Shown here: in pieces, positions 38,141 through 52,560 of the stretch
Position numbering within the stretch: position 1 is the first letter of the stretch
Layout of the letters: every line of letters starts with the position of its first letter
Source of the DNA: Petrolisthes cinctipes
Taxonomy: Eukaryota > Arthropoda > Malacostraca > Decapoda > Porcellanidae
Reading direction: 5' to 3'
Assembly (NCBI GenBank): GCA_033782935.1
Contig: JAWQEG010000082.1
Coordinates: 1,984,001-2,048,000, forward strand
DNA: 64,000 bases
Notes under the pieces: model-generated
What the model was told of the DNA's origin: nothing
The model's input: only the letters and a program-made list of their open reading frames with translations
The model's database searches: none
Position numbers and translations under genes: made by a program

Positions 38141-41100
38141 ATATCGATTTTTAGCATGTTTTGGGCCTATATTTTGAAAATATTGTAGCACTGAGTAGGC
38201 ATGTACAGAACGCTTCTGGGACCCAAAAATATCGAATTTTCGGGTGTTTTGAGCCTGAATTTGAGATATAAACGGGTACAGAAGGTGCATCCACATATCG
38301 ACTTTTGGGCACCTAAAAGATCGATTTTCGGTATGTTTTGGGCCTGTATATTGAAAATACTCTAACACGGAGTAGGCATGTACAGATCGCTTCTGGGACC
38401 CCAAAATATCGAATTTTCGGGTGTTTTGGGCCTGAAATTGAGATATCGACTTTGGGCACCTAAAATATCGATTTTTAGCTTCCTTTGGGCCTATATTTTG
38501 AAAATATTGTTGCACTGAGTAGGCATGTACAGATCGCTTCTGAGACCCCAAAATATCGAATTTTCGGGTGTTTTGAGCCTGAATTTGTGATATAAACGGG
38601 TACAGAAGATGCATGCACATATCGACTTTGGACACTTAAAATATCGATTTTTAGCATGATTTGAGCCTATATTTTGAAAACATTCTAGCACTGAGAAGGC
38701 ATGTACAGATCGCTTCTGGGACCCAAAAATATCGAATTTTCGGGAGTTTTGAGGTTGAATTTGGGATATAAACGGGTGCAGAATATGCATACACGTATTG
38801 ACTTTAGGCACCAAAAATATCGATTTTCATCATGTTTTAGGTCTGTATCTGAGTAGGCATGTACAGATCGCTTCTTGGACCCCAAAATATCGAATTTTTG
38901 GGTGTTTGGAGCCTGAATTTGAGATATAAACGGGTACAGAAAATGCATGCACATATCGACTTTTGGGCACCTAAAAAATCGATTTTCTATATGATTTGGG
39001 GATGTATTTAGAAAATACTCTAACATAGAGTAGGTTGTACAGATCGCTTCTGGGACCCCAAAATATCGAATTTTCGGGTGTTTTGGGCCTGAATTTGAGA
39101 TATCGACTTTGGGCACCTAAAATATCGATTTTTAGCATGTTTTGGGACTATATTTTATAAGTATTCTAGCACCGAGTAAGCATGTACAGATCGCTTCTGG
39201 GACCCCAAAATATCGAATTTTCTGGTGTTTGGAGCCTGAATTTGAGTTATAAACGGGTACAGAAAATGCATGCACTTTGGGCACCTAAAATATCGATTTT
39301 CAGTATGTTTTGGACCTGTATTTTGAAAATACTTTAACACGGAGTAGGCATGTACAGATCGCTTCTGGGACCCCAAAATATCGAATTTTCGGGTGTTTTG
39401 AGCCTGAATTTGAGATATAAACAGATACTAAAGATGCATGCACATATTGACTTTGGGCACCTAAAATATCGATTTTCAGCATGTTTTGGGCCAGTATCTG
39501 AGTAGGCATGTACAGATCGCTTCTGGGACCCCAAAATATCGAATTTTCGGGGGTTTGGAGCCTGAATTTGAGATATAAACGGGTACAGAAAATGCATGCA
39601 CGTATCGACTTTTTGGCATCTAAAAGATCGATTTTCCGTATGTTTTGGGCCTGTATTTTGAAAATATTCTAGCACTACGTAGGCATGTACAGATCACCTC
39701 TGGGACCCCAAAATATCGAATTTTCGGGTGTTTTGAGCCTGAATTTGAGATATAAACGGGTACAGAAGATGCATGCACATATCGACTTTGGACACTTAAA
39801 ATATCGATTTTTAACATGTTTTGAGCCTATATTTTAAAAACATTCTAGCACTGAGTAGGTATTTACAAATCGCTTCTGGGACATAAAAATATCGAATTTT
39901 CGGGTGTTTTGAGGTTGAATTTGGGATATAAACGGGTGCAGAAGATGCATTCACATATTGACTTTGGTCACCTAAAATATCGATTTTCAGTATGTTTTGG
40001 GCCTGTATCTGAGTAGATATGTACATATCGCATCTGGGACCCCAAAATATCGAATTTTCGGGTGTTTGGAGCCTGAATTTGAGATATAAACGGGTACAGA
40101 TGATGCATCCACATATCGACTTTGGACACTTAAAATATCGATTTTCAGCATGTTTTAAGCCTTTATTTTGAAAACATTCAAGTACTAAGTAGGCATTTAC
40201 AGATCACTTCTGGGACCCCAAAATATCCAATTATCGAGTGTTTTGAGCCTGAATTTGAGATATAAACGGGTACAGAAGATTCATCCGCATATCGACTTTT
40301 AGGCACCTAACCGATCGATTTTCAGTATGTTTTGGGCCTGTATTTTGAAAATACTCTAACACGGAATAGACATGTACAGGTCGCTTGTGGGACCCCAAAA
40401 TATCAAATTTTCGGGTGTTTTGGGCCTGAATTTGAGATATTGACTTTGGGCACCTAAAATATCGAATTTTAGCATGTTTTGGGCCTATATTTTGAAAATA
40501 TTCTAGCACTGAGTAGGCATGTACAGATCGCTTCTGGGACCCCAAAATAACGAATTTTCGGGTATTTTGATCCTGAATTTGAGATATAAACGGGTACAGA
40601 AAATACATGCCGATATTGACTTTGGGCACCTAAAATATCGATTTTCAGCATGTTTTGGGCCTGTATTTTGAAAATATTCTAACAGGAAGTAGGCATGTAC
40701 AAATCGCTTTTGGGACCCCAAAATATCGAATTTTCAGGTGTTTGGAGCCTGAATTTGAGATATAAACAGGTACTGAAGATGCATGCACATATCGACTTTT
40801 GGGCACCTAAAATATCGATTTTGAGCAAGTTTTGGGTCTGTATCTTGAAAACATTCTAGCACTGAGTAGGCATGTACAGATCGCTTTTAGGACCCAAAAA
40901 TACCGAATTTTCGGGTGTTTGGAGCCTGAATTTGAGATATAAACAGGTAGAGAAGATGCATGCACATATCGACTTTTGACACTTAAAATATCGATTTTTA
41001 GCATGTTTTTGAGCCTATTTTTTGAAAACATTCTAGCACTGAGTAGGCATGTACAGATCGTTTCTGGGACCCAAAAATATCGAAATTTCGGGTGTTTTGA

Positions 41101-43492
41101 GGTTTAATTTGGGATATAAACGGGTGCAGAAGATACATACACACATTGACTTTGGTCACCTAAAATATCGATTTTCAGCATGTTTCGGGCCTGTATTTTG
41201 AAAATACTCTAACACGGAGTAGGCAAGTTCAGATCGCTTCAGGAACCCCAAAATTTCGAATTTTCGGGTGTTTGGAGCCTGAATTTGAGATATAAACGGG
41301 TACAGAAGATGCATCCACATATCGACTTTTGGGCACCTAAAAGATTGATTTTCAGTATGTTTTGGACCTGTATATTGAAAATACTCTAACACGGAGTAGG
41401 TATGTACAGATCGCTTCTGGGACCCCAATATATCGAATTTTCTGGTGTTTTGAGCCTGAATTTGAGATATAAACGAGTGCAGAAGATGCATACACATATT
41501 GACTTTGGGCACATAAAATATCGATTTTCAGCATGTTTTGGGCCTGTATCTGAGTATTCATGTACAGATCGCTTTTGGGACCCCAAAATATCGAATTTTC
41601 TGGTGTTTTGAGCCTGAATTTGAGATATAAACGAGTGCAGAAGATGCATGCACATATCGACTTTTGGGCACCTAAAAGATCGATTTTCAGTATGTTTTGG
41701 GCCTTTATTTTGAAAATACTCTAACACGGAGTAGGCATGTACCGTTCGCTTCTGTTACCCCAAAATATCGAATTTTCGGGTGTTTTGGGTCCGAATTTGA
41801 GATATCAACTTTGGGCACCTAAAATATCGATTTTAGCATGTTTTGGGCCTATATTTTGAAAATATTCTAGCACTGAGTAGGCATGTACAGATCGCTTCTA
41901 GGACCCCAAAATATCGAATTTTCAGGTGTTTTGAGCCTGAATTTAAGATATAAACGGGTACAGAAGATGCATGCACATATCGACTTTTGGGCACCTAAAA
42001 TATCGATTTTCAGTATGTTTTGGGTCTGTATTTTGAAAATACTCTAACACGGAGTAGGCATGTACAGTTCGCTTCTGGGACCCCAAAATATCAAAATTTC
42101 GGGTGTTTTGAGCCTGAATTTGAGATATAAACGGGTACAGAAGATGCATCCACATATCGACTTTGGACACTTAAAATATCGATTTTTAGCTTGTTTTAAC
42201 CCTATATTTCGAAAACATTCTAGCACTAAGTAGGCATTCACAGATCACTTCTGGGACCCCAAATTATCGAATTTTCGGGTGTTTTGAGGTTGAATTTGGG
42301 ATATAAACGGGTGCAGAAGATGAATTCACATATCGACTTTTGGGCACCTAAAAGATCGATTTTCAGTATGTTTTAGGCCTGTAATTTGAAAATACTCTAA
42401 CACGTAGTAGGCATGTACAGTTTGCTTCTGGGACCCCAAAATATCGAATTTTCGGGTGTTTTGGGCCTGAAATTGAGATATCGACTTTGGACACCTAAAA
42501 TATCGATTTTTAGCATGTTTTGGGCCTATATTTTGAAAATATTGTAGCACTGAGTAGGCATGTACAGATCGCTTCTGGGACCCCAAAATATCGAATTTTC
42601 GGGTGTTTTGAGCCAGAATTTGAGATATAAACGAGTGCAGAAGATGCATACACATATTGACTTTGGGCACATAAAATATCGATTTTCAGCATGTTTTGGG
42701 CCTGTATCTGAGTATTCATGTACAGATCGCTTTTGGGACCCCAAAATATCGAATTTTCGGGTGTTTTGAGCCTGAATTTGAGATATAAACGGGTACAGAA
42801 GATGCATGCACATATCGACTTTTGGGCACCTAAAATATCGATTTTGAGCATGTTTTGGGTCTGTATCTTGAAAACATTCAAACTAGTAGTAGGCATGTAC
42901 AGATCGCTTCTAGGACCCAAAAATACCGAATTCTCGGGTGTCTAGAGCCTGAATTTGAGATATAACGGGTACAGAAGATGCATGCACATATCGACTTTGG
43001 ACACTTAAAATATCGATTTTTAGCATGTTTTGAGCCTATATTTTGAAAACATTCTAGCACTGAGTAGGCATGTACAGATTGCTTCTGGTGCCCAAAAATA
43101 TCGAATTTTCGGGTGTTTTGAAGTTGAATTTGGGATATAAACGGGTGCAGAAGATGCATACACATATTGACTTTGGGCACATAAAATATCGATTTTCAGC
43201 ATGTTTTGGGCCTGTATCTGAGTATTCATGTACAGATCGCTTTTGGGACCCCAAAATATCGAATTTTCGGGTGTTTGGAGCCTGAATTTGAGATATAAAC
43301 GGGTACAGAAGATGCATGCACATATCGACGTTTGGGTACCTAAAATAACGATTTTCTGTATGTTTTGGGCCTGTATTTCGAAAATACTCTAACACGGAGT
43401 AGGCATGTACAGATCGCTTCTGGGACCCCAAAATATCGAATTTTCGGGTGTTTTGGGCATGAATTTGAGATATCGACTTTGGGCACCTAAAA
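38141..43492. repeat. 5352-bp higher-order repeat, copy 1
   Basis: Constant offset of 5352 to the following unit over the whole length, with no indel found. By eye I found five substitutions: about 38602 (ACAGAAG against ACTGAAG), 39010 (TTTAGAAA against TTTTGAAA), 39224 (TTCTGGTG against TTCGGGTG), 40158 (TTTTAAGC against TTTTGAGC) and 40355 (ATACTCTA against ATACCCTA). That is near 99.9% identity. The unit contains about 32 monomers of mixed type, including 158- and 168-bp variants. Confidence 0.92.
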
Positions 43493-46400
43493 ATATCGAT
43501 TTTTAGCATGTTTTGGGCCTATATTTTGAAAATATTGTAGCACTGAGTAGGCATGTACAGAACGCTTCTGGGACCCAAAAATATCGAATTTTCGGGTGTT
43601 TTGAGCCTGAATTTGAGATATAAACGGGTACAGAAGGTGCATCCACATATCGACTTTTGGGCACCTAAAAGATCGATTTTCGGTATGTTTTGGGCCTGTA
43701 TATTGAAAATACTCTAACACGGAGTAGGCATGTACAGATCGCTTCTGGGACCCCAAAATATCGAATTTTCGGGTGTTTTGGGCCTGAAATTGAGATATCG
43801 ACTTTGGGCACCTAAAATATCGATTTTTAGCTTCCTTTGGGCCTATATTTTGAAAATATTGTTGCACTGAGTAGGCATGTACAGATCGCTTCTGAGACCC
43901 CAAAATATCGAATTTTCGGGTGTTTTGAGCCTGAATTTGTGATATAAACGGGTACTGAAGATGCATGCACATATCGACTTTGGACACTTAAAATATCGAT
44001 TTTTAGCATGATTTGAGCCTATATTTTGAAAACATTCTAGCACTGAGAAGGCATGTACAGATCGCTTCTGGGACCCAAAAATATCGAATTTTCGGGAGTT
44101 TTGAGGTTGAATTTGGGATATAAACGGGTGCAGAATATGCATACACGTATTGACTTTAGGCACCAAAAATATCGATTTTCATCATGTTTTAGGTCTGTAT
44201 CTGAGTAGGCATGTACAGATCGCTTCTTGGACCCCAAAATATCGAATTTTTGGGTGTTTGGAGCCTGAATTTGAGATATAAACGGGTACAGAAAATGCAT
44301 GCACATATCGACTTTTGGGCACCTAAAAAATCGATTTTCTATATGATTTGGGGATGTATTTTGAAAATACTCTAACATAGAGTAGGTTGTACAGATCGCT
44401 TCTGGGACCCCAAAATATCGAATTTTCGGGTGTTTTGGGCCTGAATTTGAGATATCGACTTTGGGCACCTAAAATATCGATTTTTAGCATGTTTTGGGAC
44501 TATATTTTATAAGTATTCTAGCACCGAGTAAGCATGTACAGATCGCTTCTGGGACCCCAAAATATCGAATTTTCGGGTGTTTGGAGCCTGAATTTGAGTT
44601 ATAAACGGGTACAGAAAATGCATGCACTTTGGGCACCTAAAATATCGATTTTCAGTATGTTTTGGACCTGTATTTTGAAAATACTTTAACACGGAGTAGG
44701 CATGTACAGATCGCTTCTGGGACCCCAAAATATCGAATTTTCGGGTGTTTTGAGCCTGAATTTGAGATATAAACAGATACTAAAGATGCATGCACATATT
44801 GACTTTGGGCACCTAAAATATCGATTTTCAGCATGTTTTGGGCCAGTATCTGAGTAGGCATGTACAGATCGCTTCTGGGACCCCAAAATATCGAATTTTC
44901 GGGGGTTTGGAGCCTGAATTTGAGATATAAACGGGTACAGAAAATGCATGCACGTATCGACTTTTTGGCATCTAAAAGATCGATTTTCCGTATGTTTTGG
45001 GCCTGTATTTTGAAAATATTCTAGCACTACGTAGGCATGTACAGATCACCTCTGGGACCCCAAAATATCGAATTTTCGGGTGTTTTGAGCCTGAATTTGA
45101 GATATAAACGGGTACAGAAGATGCATGCACATATCGACTTTGGACACTTAAAATATCGATTTTTAACATGTTTTGAGCCTATATTTTAAAAACATTCTAG
45201 CACTGAGTAGGTATTTACAAATCGCTTCTGGGACATAAAAATATCGAATTTTCGGGTGTTTTGAGGTTGAATTTGGGATATAAACGGGTGCAGAAGATGC
45301 ATTCACATATTGACTTTGGTCACCTAAAATATCGATTTTCAGTATGTTTTGGGCCTGTATCTGAGTAGATATGTACATATCGCATCTGGGACCCCAAAAT
45401 ATCGAATTTTCGGGTGTTTGGAGCCTGAATTTGAGATATAAACGGGTACAGATGATGCATCCACATATCGACTTTGGACACTTAAAATATCGATTTTCAG
45501 CATGTTTTGAGCCTTTATTTTGAAAACATTCAAGTACTAAGTAGGCATTTACAGATCACTTCTGGGACCCCAAAATATCCAATTATCGAGTGTTTTGAGC
45601 CTGAATTTGAGATATAAACGGGTACAGAAGATTCATCCGCATATCGACTTTTAGGCACCTAACCGATCGATTTTCAGTATGTTTTGGGCCTGTATTTTGA
45701 AAATACCCTAACACGGAATAGACATGTACAGGTCGCTTGTGGGACCCCAAAATATCAAATTTTCGGGTGTTTTGGGCCTGAATTTGAGATATTGACTTTG
45801 GGCACCTAAAATATCGAATTTTAGCATGTTTTGGGCCTATATTTTGAAAATATTCTAGCACTGAGTAGGCATGTACAGATCGCTTCTGGGACCCCAAAAT
45901 AACGAATTTTCGGGTATTTTGATCCTGAATTTGAGATATAAACGGGTACAGAAAATACATGCCGATATTGACTTTGGGCACCTAAAATATCGATTTTCAG
46001 CATGTTTTGGGCCTGTATTTTGAAAATATTCTAACAGGAAGTAGGCATGTACAAATCGCTTTTGGGACCCCAAAATATCGAATTTTCAGGTGTTTGGAGC
46101 CTGAATTTGAGATATAAACAGGTACTGAAGATGCATGCACATATCGACTTTTGGGCACCTAAAATATCGATTTTGAGCAAGTTTTGGGTCTGTATCTTGA
46201 AAACATTCTAGCACTGAGTAGGCATGTACAGATCGCTTTTAGGACCCAAAAATACCGAATTTTCGGGTGTTTGGAGCCTGAATTTGAGATATAAACAGGT
46301 AGAGAAGATGCATGCACATATCGACTTTTGACACTTAAAATATCGATTTTTAGCATGTTTTTGAGCCTATTTTTTGAAAACATTCTAGCACTGAGTAGGC

Positions 46401-48844
46401 ATGTACAGATCGTTTCTGGGACCCAAAAATATCGAAATTTCGGGTGTTTTGAGGTTTAATTTGGGATATAAACGGGTGCAGAAGATACATACACACATTG
46501 ACTTTGGTCACCTAAAATATCGATTTTCAGCATGTTTCGGGCCTGTATTTTGAAAATACTCTAACACGGAGTAGGCAAGTTCAGATCGCTTCAGGAACCC
46601 CAAAATTTCGAATTTTCGGGTGTTTGGAGCCTGAATTTGAGATATAAACGGGTACAGAAGATGCATCCACATATCGACTTTTGGGCACCTAAAAGATTGA
46701 TTTTCAGTATGTTTTGGACCTGTATATTGAAAATACTCTAACACGGAGTAGGTATGTACAGATCGCTTCTGGGACCCCAATATATCGAATTTTCTGGTGT
46801 TTTGAGCCTGAATTTGAGATATAAACGAGTGCAGAAGATGCATACACATATTGACTTTGGGCACATAAAATATCGATTTTCAGCATGTTTTGGGCCTGTA
46901 TCTGAGTATTCATGTACAGATCGCTTTTGGGACCCCAAAATATCGAATTTTCTGGTGTTTTGAGCCTGAATTTGAGATATAAACGAGTGCAGAAGATGCA
47001 TGCACATATCGACTTTTGGGCACCTAAAAGATCGATTTTCAGTATGTTTTGGGCCTTTATTTTGAAAATACTCTAACACGGAGTAGGCATGTACCGTTCG
47101 CTTCTGTTACCCCAAAATATCGAATTTTCGGGTGTTTTGGGTCCGAATTTGAGATATCAACTTTGGGCACCTAAAATATCGATTTTAGCATGTTTTGGGC
47201 CTATATTTTGAAAATATTCTAGCACTGAGTAGGCATGTACAGATCGCTTCTAGGACCCCAAAATATCGAATTTTCAGGTGTTTTGAGCCTGAATTTAAGA
47301 TATAAACGGGTACAGAAGATGCATGCACATATCGACTTTTGGGCACCTAAAATATCGATTTTCAGTATGTTTTGGGTCTGTATTTTGAAAATACTCTAAC
47401 ACGGAGTAGGCATGTACAGTTCGCTTCTGGGACCCCAAAATATCAAAATTTCGGGTGTTTTGAGCCTGAATTTGAGATATAAACGGGTACAGAAGATGCA
47501 TCCACATATCGACTTTGGACACTTAAAATATCGATTTTTAGCTTGTTTTAACCCTATATTTCGAAAACATTCTAGCACTAAGTAGGCATTCACAGATCAC
47601 TTCTGGGACCCCAAATTATCGAATTTTCGGGTGTTTTGAGGTTGAATTTGGGATATAAACGGGTGCAGAAGATGAATTCACATATCGACTTTTGGGCACC
47701 TAAAAGATCGATTTTCAGTATGTTTTAGGCCTGTAATTTGAAAATACTCTAACACGTAGTAGGCATGTACAGTTTGCTTCTGGGACCCCAAAATATCGAA
47801 TTTTCGGGTGTTTTGGGCCTGAAATTGAGATATCGACTTTGGACACCTAAAATATCGATTTTTAGCATGTTTTGGGCCTATATTTTGAAAATATTGTAGC
47901 ACTGAGTAGGCATGTACAGATCGCTTCTGGGACCCCAAAATATCGAATTTTCGGGTGTTTTGAGCCAGAATTTGAGATATAAACGAGTGCAGAAGATGCA
48001 TACACATATTGACTTTGGGCACATAAAATATCGATTTTCAGCATGTTTTGGGCCTGTATCTGAGTATTCATGTACAGATCGCTTTTGGGACCCCAAAATA
48101 TCGAATTTTCGGGTGTTTTGAGCCTGAATTTGAGATATAAACGGGTACAGAAGATGCATGCACATATCGACTTTTGGGCACCTAAAATATCGATTTTGAG
48201 CATGTTTTGGGTCTGTATCTTGAAAACATTCAAACTAGTAGTAGGCATGTACAGATCGCTTCTAGGACCCAAAAATACCGAATTCTCGGGTGTCTAGAGC
48301 CTGAATTTGAGATATAACGGGTACAGAAGATGCATGCACATATCGACTTTGGACACTTAAAATATCGATTTTTAGCATGTTTTGAGCCTATATTTTGAAA
48401 ACATTCTAGCACTGAGTAGGCATGTACAGATTGCTTCTGGTGCCCAAAAATATCGAATTTTCGGGTGTTTTGAAGTTGAATTTGGGATATAAACGGGTGC
48501 AGAAGATGCATACACATATTGACTTTGGGCACATAAAATATCGATTTTCAGCATGTTTTGGGCCTGTATCTGAGTATTCATGTACAGATCGCTTTTGGGA
48601 CCCCAAAATATCGAATTTTCGGGTGTTTGGAGCCTGAATTTGAGATATAAACGGGTACAGAAGATGCATGCACATATCGACGTTTGGGTACCTAAAATAA
48701 CGATTTTCTGTATGTTTTGGGCCTGTATTTCGAAAATACTCTAACACGGAGTAGGCATGTACAGATCGCTTCTGGGACCCCAAAATATCGAATTTTCGGG
48801 TGTTTTGGGCATGAATTTGAGATATCGACTTTGGGCACCTAAAA
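43493..48844. repeat. 5352-bp higher-order repeat, copy 2
   Basis: Tandem copy of the preceding unit. The junction lies in the extra A of CCTAAAAATATCG at about 43490, which is also present at the far end near 48842. The duplication breakpoint therefore falls within a normal monomer and preserves array phase. Beyond 48870 the sequence changes to a different lineage (CTTTATTTTG, then CTGGAACTCC). Confidence 0.92.
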
Positions 48845-49271
48845 ATATCGATTTTTAGCATGTTTTGGGCCTTTATTTTGAAAATATTCTAGCACTGAGT
48901 AGGCATGTACAGATCGCTTCTGGAACTCCAAAATATCGAATTTTCGGGTGTTTTGAGCTTGATTTTGAGATATAAACATGTACTGAAGATGCTTGCACAT
49001 ATCGTCTTTGGACACTTAATATATCGATTTTTAGCATTTTTTGAGCCTATATTTTGAAAACATTTTATCACTGAGTAGGCATGTACAGATCGCTTCTGGG
49101 ACACAAAAATTTCGAATTTTCTTGGGCTTTGAGGTTGAATTTGAGATATAAACGGGTGCAAAAGATACATACACATATTGACTTTGGGCACCTAAAATAT
49201 CGAATTTCATCATGTTTTAGGCCTGTATCTGTGTAGGTATGTACAGATCGCTTCTGGGACCCCAAAATATC

Positions 49272-50095
49272 GAATTTTCAGGTGTTTTGAGCCTGAATTT
49301 AAGATATAAACGGGTACAGAAGATGCATGCACATATCGACTTTTGGGCACCTAAAATATCGATTTTCAGTATGTTTTGGCCCTGTATTTTGAAAATACTC
49401 TAACACGGAATAGGCATGTACAGTTCGCTTCTGGGACCCCAAAATATCAAATTTTCGGGTGTTTTGAGCCTGAATTTGAGATATAAACGGGTACAGAAGA
49501 TGCATTCACATATCGACTTTTGGGCACCTAAAAGATCGATTTTCAGTATGTTTTGGGCCTGTAATTTGAAAATACTCTAACACGGAGTAGGCATGTACAG
49601 TTTGCTTCTGGGACCCCAAAATATCGAATTTTCGGGTGTTTTGGGCCTGAAATTGAGATATCGACTTTGGACACCTAAAATATCGATTTTTAGCATGTTT
49701 TCGGCCTATATTTTGAAAATATTGTAGCACTGAGTAGGCATGTACAGATCGCTTCTGGGACCCCAAAATATCGAATTTTCGGGTGTTTTGAGCCTGAATT
49801 TGAGATATAAACGGGTACAGAAGATGCTTCCACATATCGACTTTTGGGCACCTAAAAGATCGATTTTCAGTATGTTTTGGGCCTTTATTTTGAAAATACT
49901 CTAACACGGAGTAGGCATGTACCGTTCGCTTCTGTTACCCCAAAATATCGAATTTTCGGGTGTTTTGGTCCTGAATTTGAGATATCAACTTTGGGCACCT
50001 AAAATATCGATTTTAGCATGTTTTGGGCCTATATTTTGAAAATATTCTAGCACTGAGTAGGCATGTACAGATCGCTTCTGGGACCCCAAAATATC
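49272..50095. repeat. 825-bp higher-order repeat, copy 1
   Basis: Marked by GAATTTTCAGGTGTTTTGAG followed by CCTGAATTTAAGATATAAAC at 49272, 50096 and 50921. Length 824-825 bp equals three 177-bp plus two 147-bp monomers. Confidence 0.85.
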
Positions 50096-50920
50096 GAATT
50101 TTCAGGTGTTTTGAGCCTGAATTTAAGATATAAACGGGTACAGAAGATGCATGCACATATCGACTTTTGGGCACCTAAAATATCTATTTTCAGTATGCTT
50201 TGGGCCTGTATTTTGAAAATACTCTAACACGGAGTAGGCATGTACAGTTCGCTTCTGGGACCCCAAAATATCAAATTTTCGGGTGTTTTGAGCCTGAATT
50301 TGAGATATAAACGGGTACAGAAGATTCATTCACATATCGACTTTTGGGCACCTAAAAGATCGATTTTCAGTATGTTTTGGGCCTGTAATTTGAAAATACT
50401 CTAACACGGAGTAGGCATGTACAGTTTGCTTCTGGGACCCCAAAATATCGAATTTTCGGGTGTTTTGGGCCTGAAATTGAGATATCGACTTTGGACACCT
50501 AAAATATCGATTTTTAGCATGTTTTGGGCCTATATTTTAAAAAATATTGTAGCACTGAGTAGGCATGTACAGATCGCTTCTGGGACCCCAAAATATCGAA
50601 TTTTCGGGTGTTTTGAGCCTGAATTTGAGATATAAACGGGTACAGAAGATGCATCCACATATCGACTTTTGGGCACCTAAAAGATCGATTTTCAGTATGT
50701 TTTGGGCCTTTATTTTGAAAATACTCTAACACGGAGTAGGCATGTACCGTTCGCTTCTGTTACCCCAAAATATCGAATTTTCGGGTGTTTTGGGCCTGAA
50801 TTTGAGATATCAACTTTGGGCACCTAAAATATCGATTTTAGCATGTTTTGGGCCTATATTTGGAAAATATTCTAGCACTGAGAAGGCATGTACAGATCGC
50901 TTCTGGGACCCCAAAATATC
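50096..50920. repeat. 825-bp higher-order repeat, copy 2 (partial third copy follows)
   Basis: Second tandem copy, one base longer than copy 1 because of an A gained in TTTTAAAAAATATTG. A third partial copy starts at 50921 and stays collinear for about 150 bp before switching to the lineage seen at 42.4 kb. Confidence 0.84.
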
Positions 50921-51479
50921 GAATTTTCAGGTGTTTTGAGCCTGAATTTAAGATATAAACGGGTACAGAAGATGCATGCACATATCGACTTTTGGGCACC
51001 TAAAATATCGATTTTCAGTATGTTTTGGGCCTGTATTTTGAAAATACTCTAACACGGAGTAGGCATGTACAGTTTGCTTCTGGGACCCCAAAATATTGAA
51101 TTTTCGGGTGTTTTGGGCCTGAAATTGAGATATCGACTTGGACACCTAAAATATCGATTTTTAGCATGTTTTGGGCCTATATTTTGAAAATATTGTAGCA
51201 CTGAGTAGGCATGTACAGATCGCTTCTGGGACCCCAAAATATCGAATTTTCGGGTGTTTTGAGCCTGAATTTGAGATATAAACGAGTGCAGAAGATGCAT
51301 ACACATATTGACTTTGGGCACATAAAATATCGATTTTCAGCATGTTTTGGGCCTGTATCTGAGTATTCATGTACAGATCGCTTTTGGGACCCCAAAATAT
51401 CGAATTTTCGGGTGTTTTGAGCCTGAATTTGAGATATGAAAGGGTACAGAAGATGCATGCACATATCGACTTTTGGGCA

Positions 51480-52560
51480 CCTAAAATATCGATTTTGAGC
51501 ATGTTTTGGGTCTGTATCTTGAAAACATTCTAACTAGTAGTAGGCATGTACAGATCGCTTCTAGGACCCAAAAATACCGAATTCTCGGGTGTCTAGAGCC
51601 TCAATTTTAGATATAACGGGTACAGAAGATGCATGCACATATCGACTTTGGACACTTAAAATATCGATTTTTAGCATGTTTTGAGCCTATATTTTGAAAA
51701 CATTCTAGCACTGAGTAGGCATGTACAGATTGCTTCTGGTGCCCAAAAATATCGAATTTTCGGGTGTTTTGAGGTTGAATTTGGGATATAAACGGGTGCA
51801 GAAGATGCATACACATATTGACTTTGGGCACATAAAATATCGATTTTCAGCATGTTTTGGGCCTGTATCTGAGTATTCATGTACAGATCGCTTTTGGGAC
51901 CCCAAAATATCGAATTTTCGGATGTTTGGAGCCTGGATTTTGAGATATAAACGGGTACAGAAGATGCATGCACATATCGACGTTTGGGTACCTAAAATAA
52001 CGATTTTCTGTATGTTTTGGGCCTGTATTTCGAAAATACTCTAACACGGAGTAGGCATGTACAGATCGCTTCTGGGACCCCAAAATATCGAATTTTCGGG
52101 TGTTTTGGGCATGAATTTGAGATATCGACTTTGGGCACCTAAAAATATCGATTTTTAGCATGTTTTGGGCCTTTATTTTGAAAATATTTTAGCACTGAGT
52201 AGGCATGTACAGATCGCTTCTGGAAATCCAAAATATCGAATTTTGGGTGTTTTGAGCTTGATTTTGAGATATAAAAATGTACTGAAGATGCTTGCACATA
52301 TCGACTTTGGACACTTAATATATCGATTTTTAGCATTTTTTGAGCCTATATTTTGAAAACATTTTATCACTGAGTAGGCATGTACAGATCGCTTCTGGGA
52401 CACAAAAATATCGAATTTTCTTGTGCTTTGAGGTTGAATTTGAGATATAAACGGGTGCAAAAGATACATACACATATTGACTTTGGGCACCTAAAATATC
52501 GAATTTCATCATGTTTTAGGCCTGTATCTGAGTAGGCATGTACAGATCGCTTCTGGGACC
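51480..52560. repeat. Array segment duplicated at 61.76-62.84 kb
   Basis: Shares linked private variants with 61758-62838 at an offset of about 10278: CGAATTCTCGGGTGTCTAGAG, GATTGCTTCTGGTGCCCAAA, GACGTTTGGGTACC, and AACTCC or AATCCA followed by a TTGATTTTGAG monomer. Related lineages also occur at the end of both 5352-bp copies. Confidence 0.8.

Noticed and set aside
37892..38635. 247-codon open frame on the - strand, and many similar 60-200 codon frames, as protein-coding genes
   Set aside because: The translations are the satellite monomer read with a 59-residue period, recur everywhere with frame switches, and several frames are open at once. There are no consistent starts, splice structure or domain. 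The stop depletion is reported as a finding instead.
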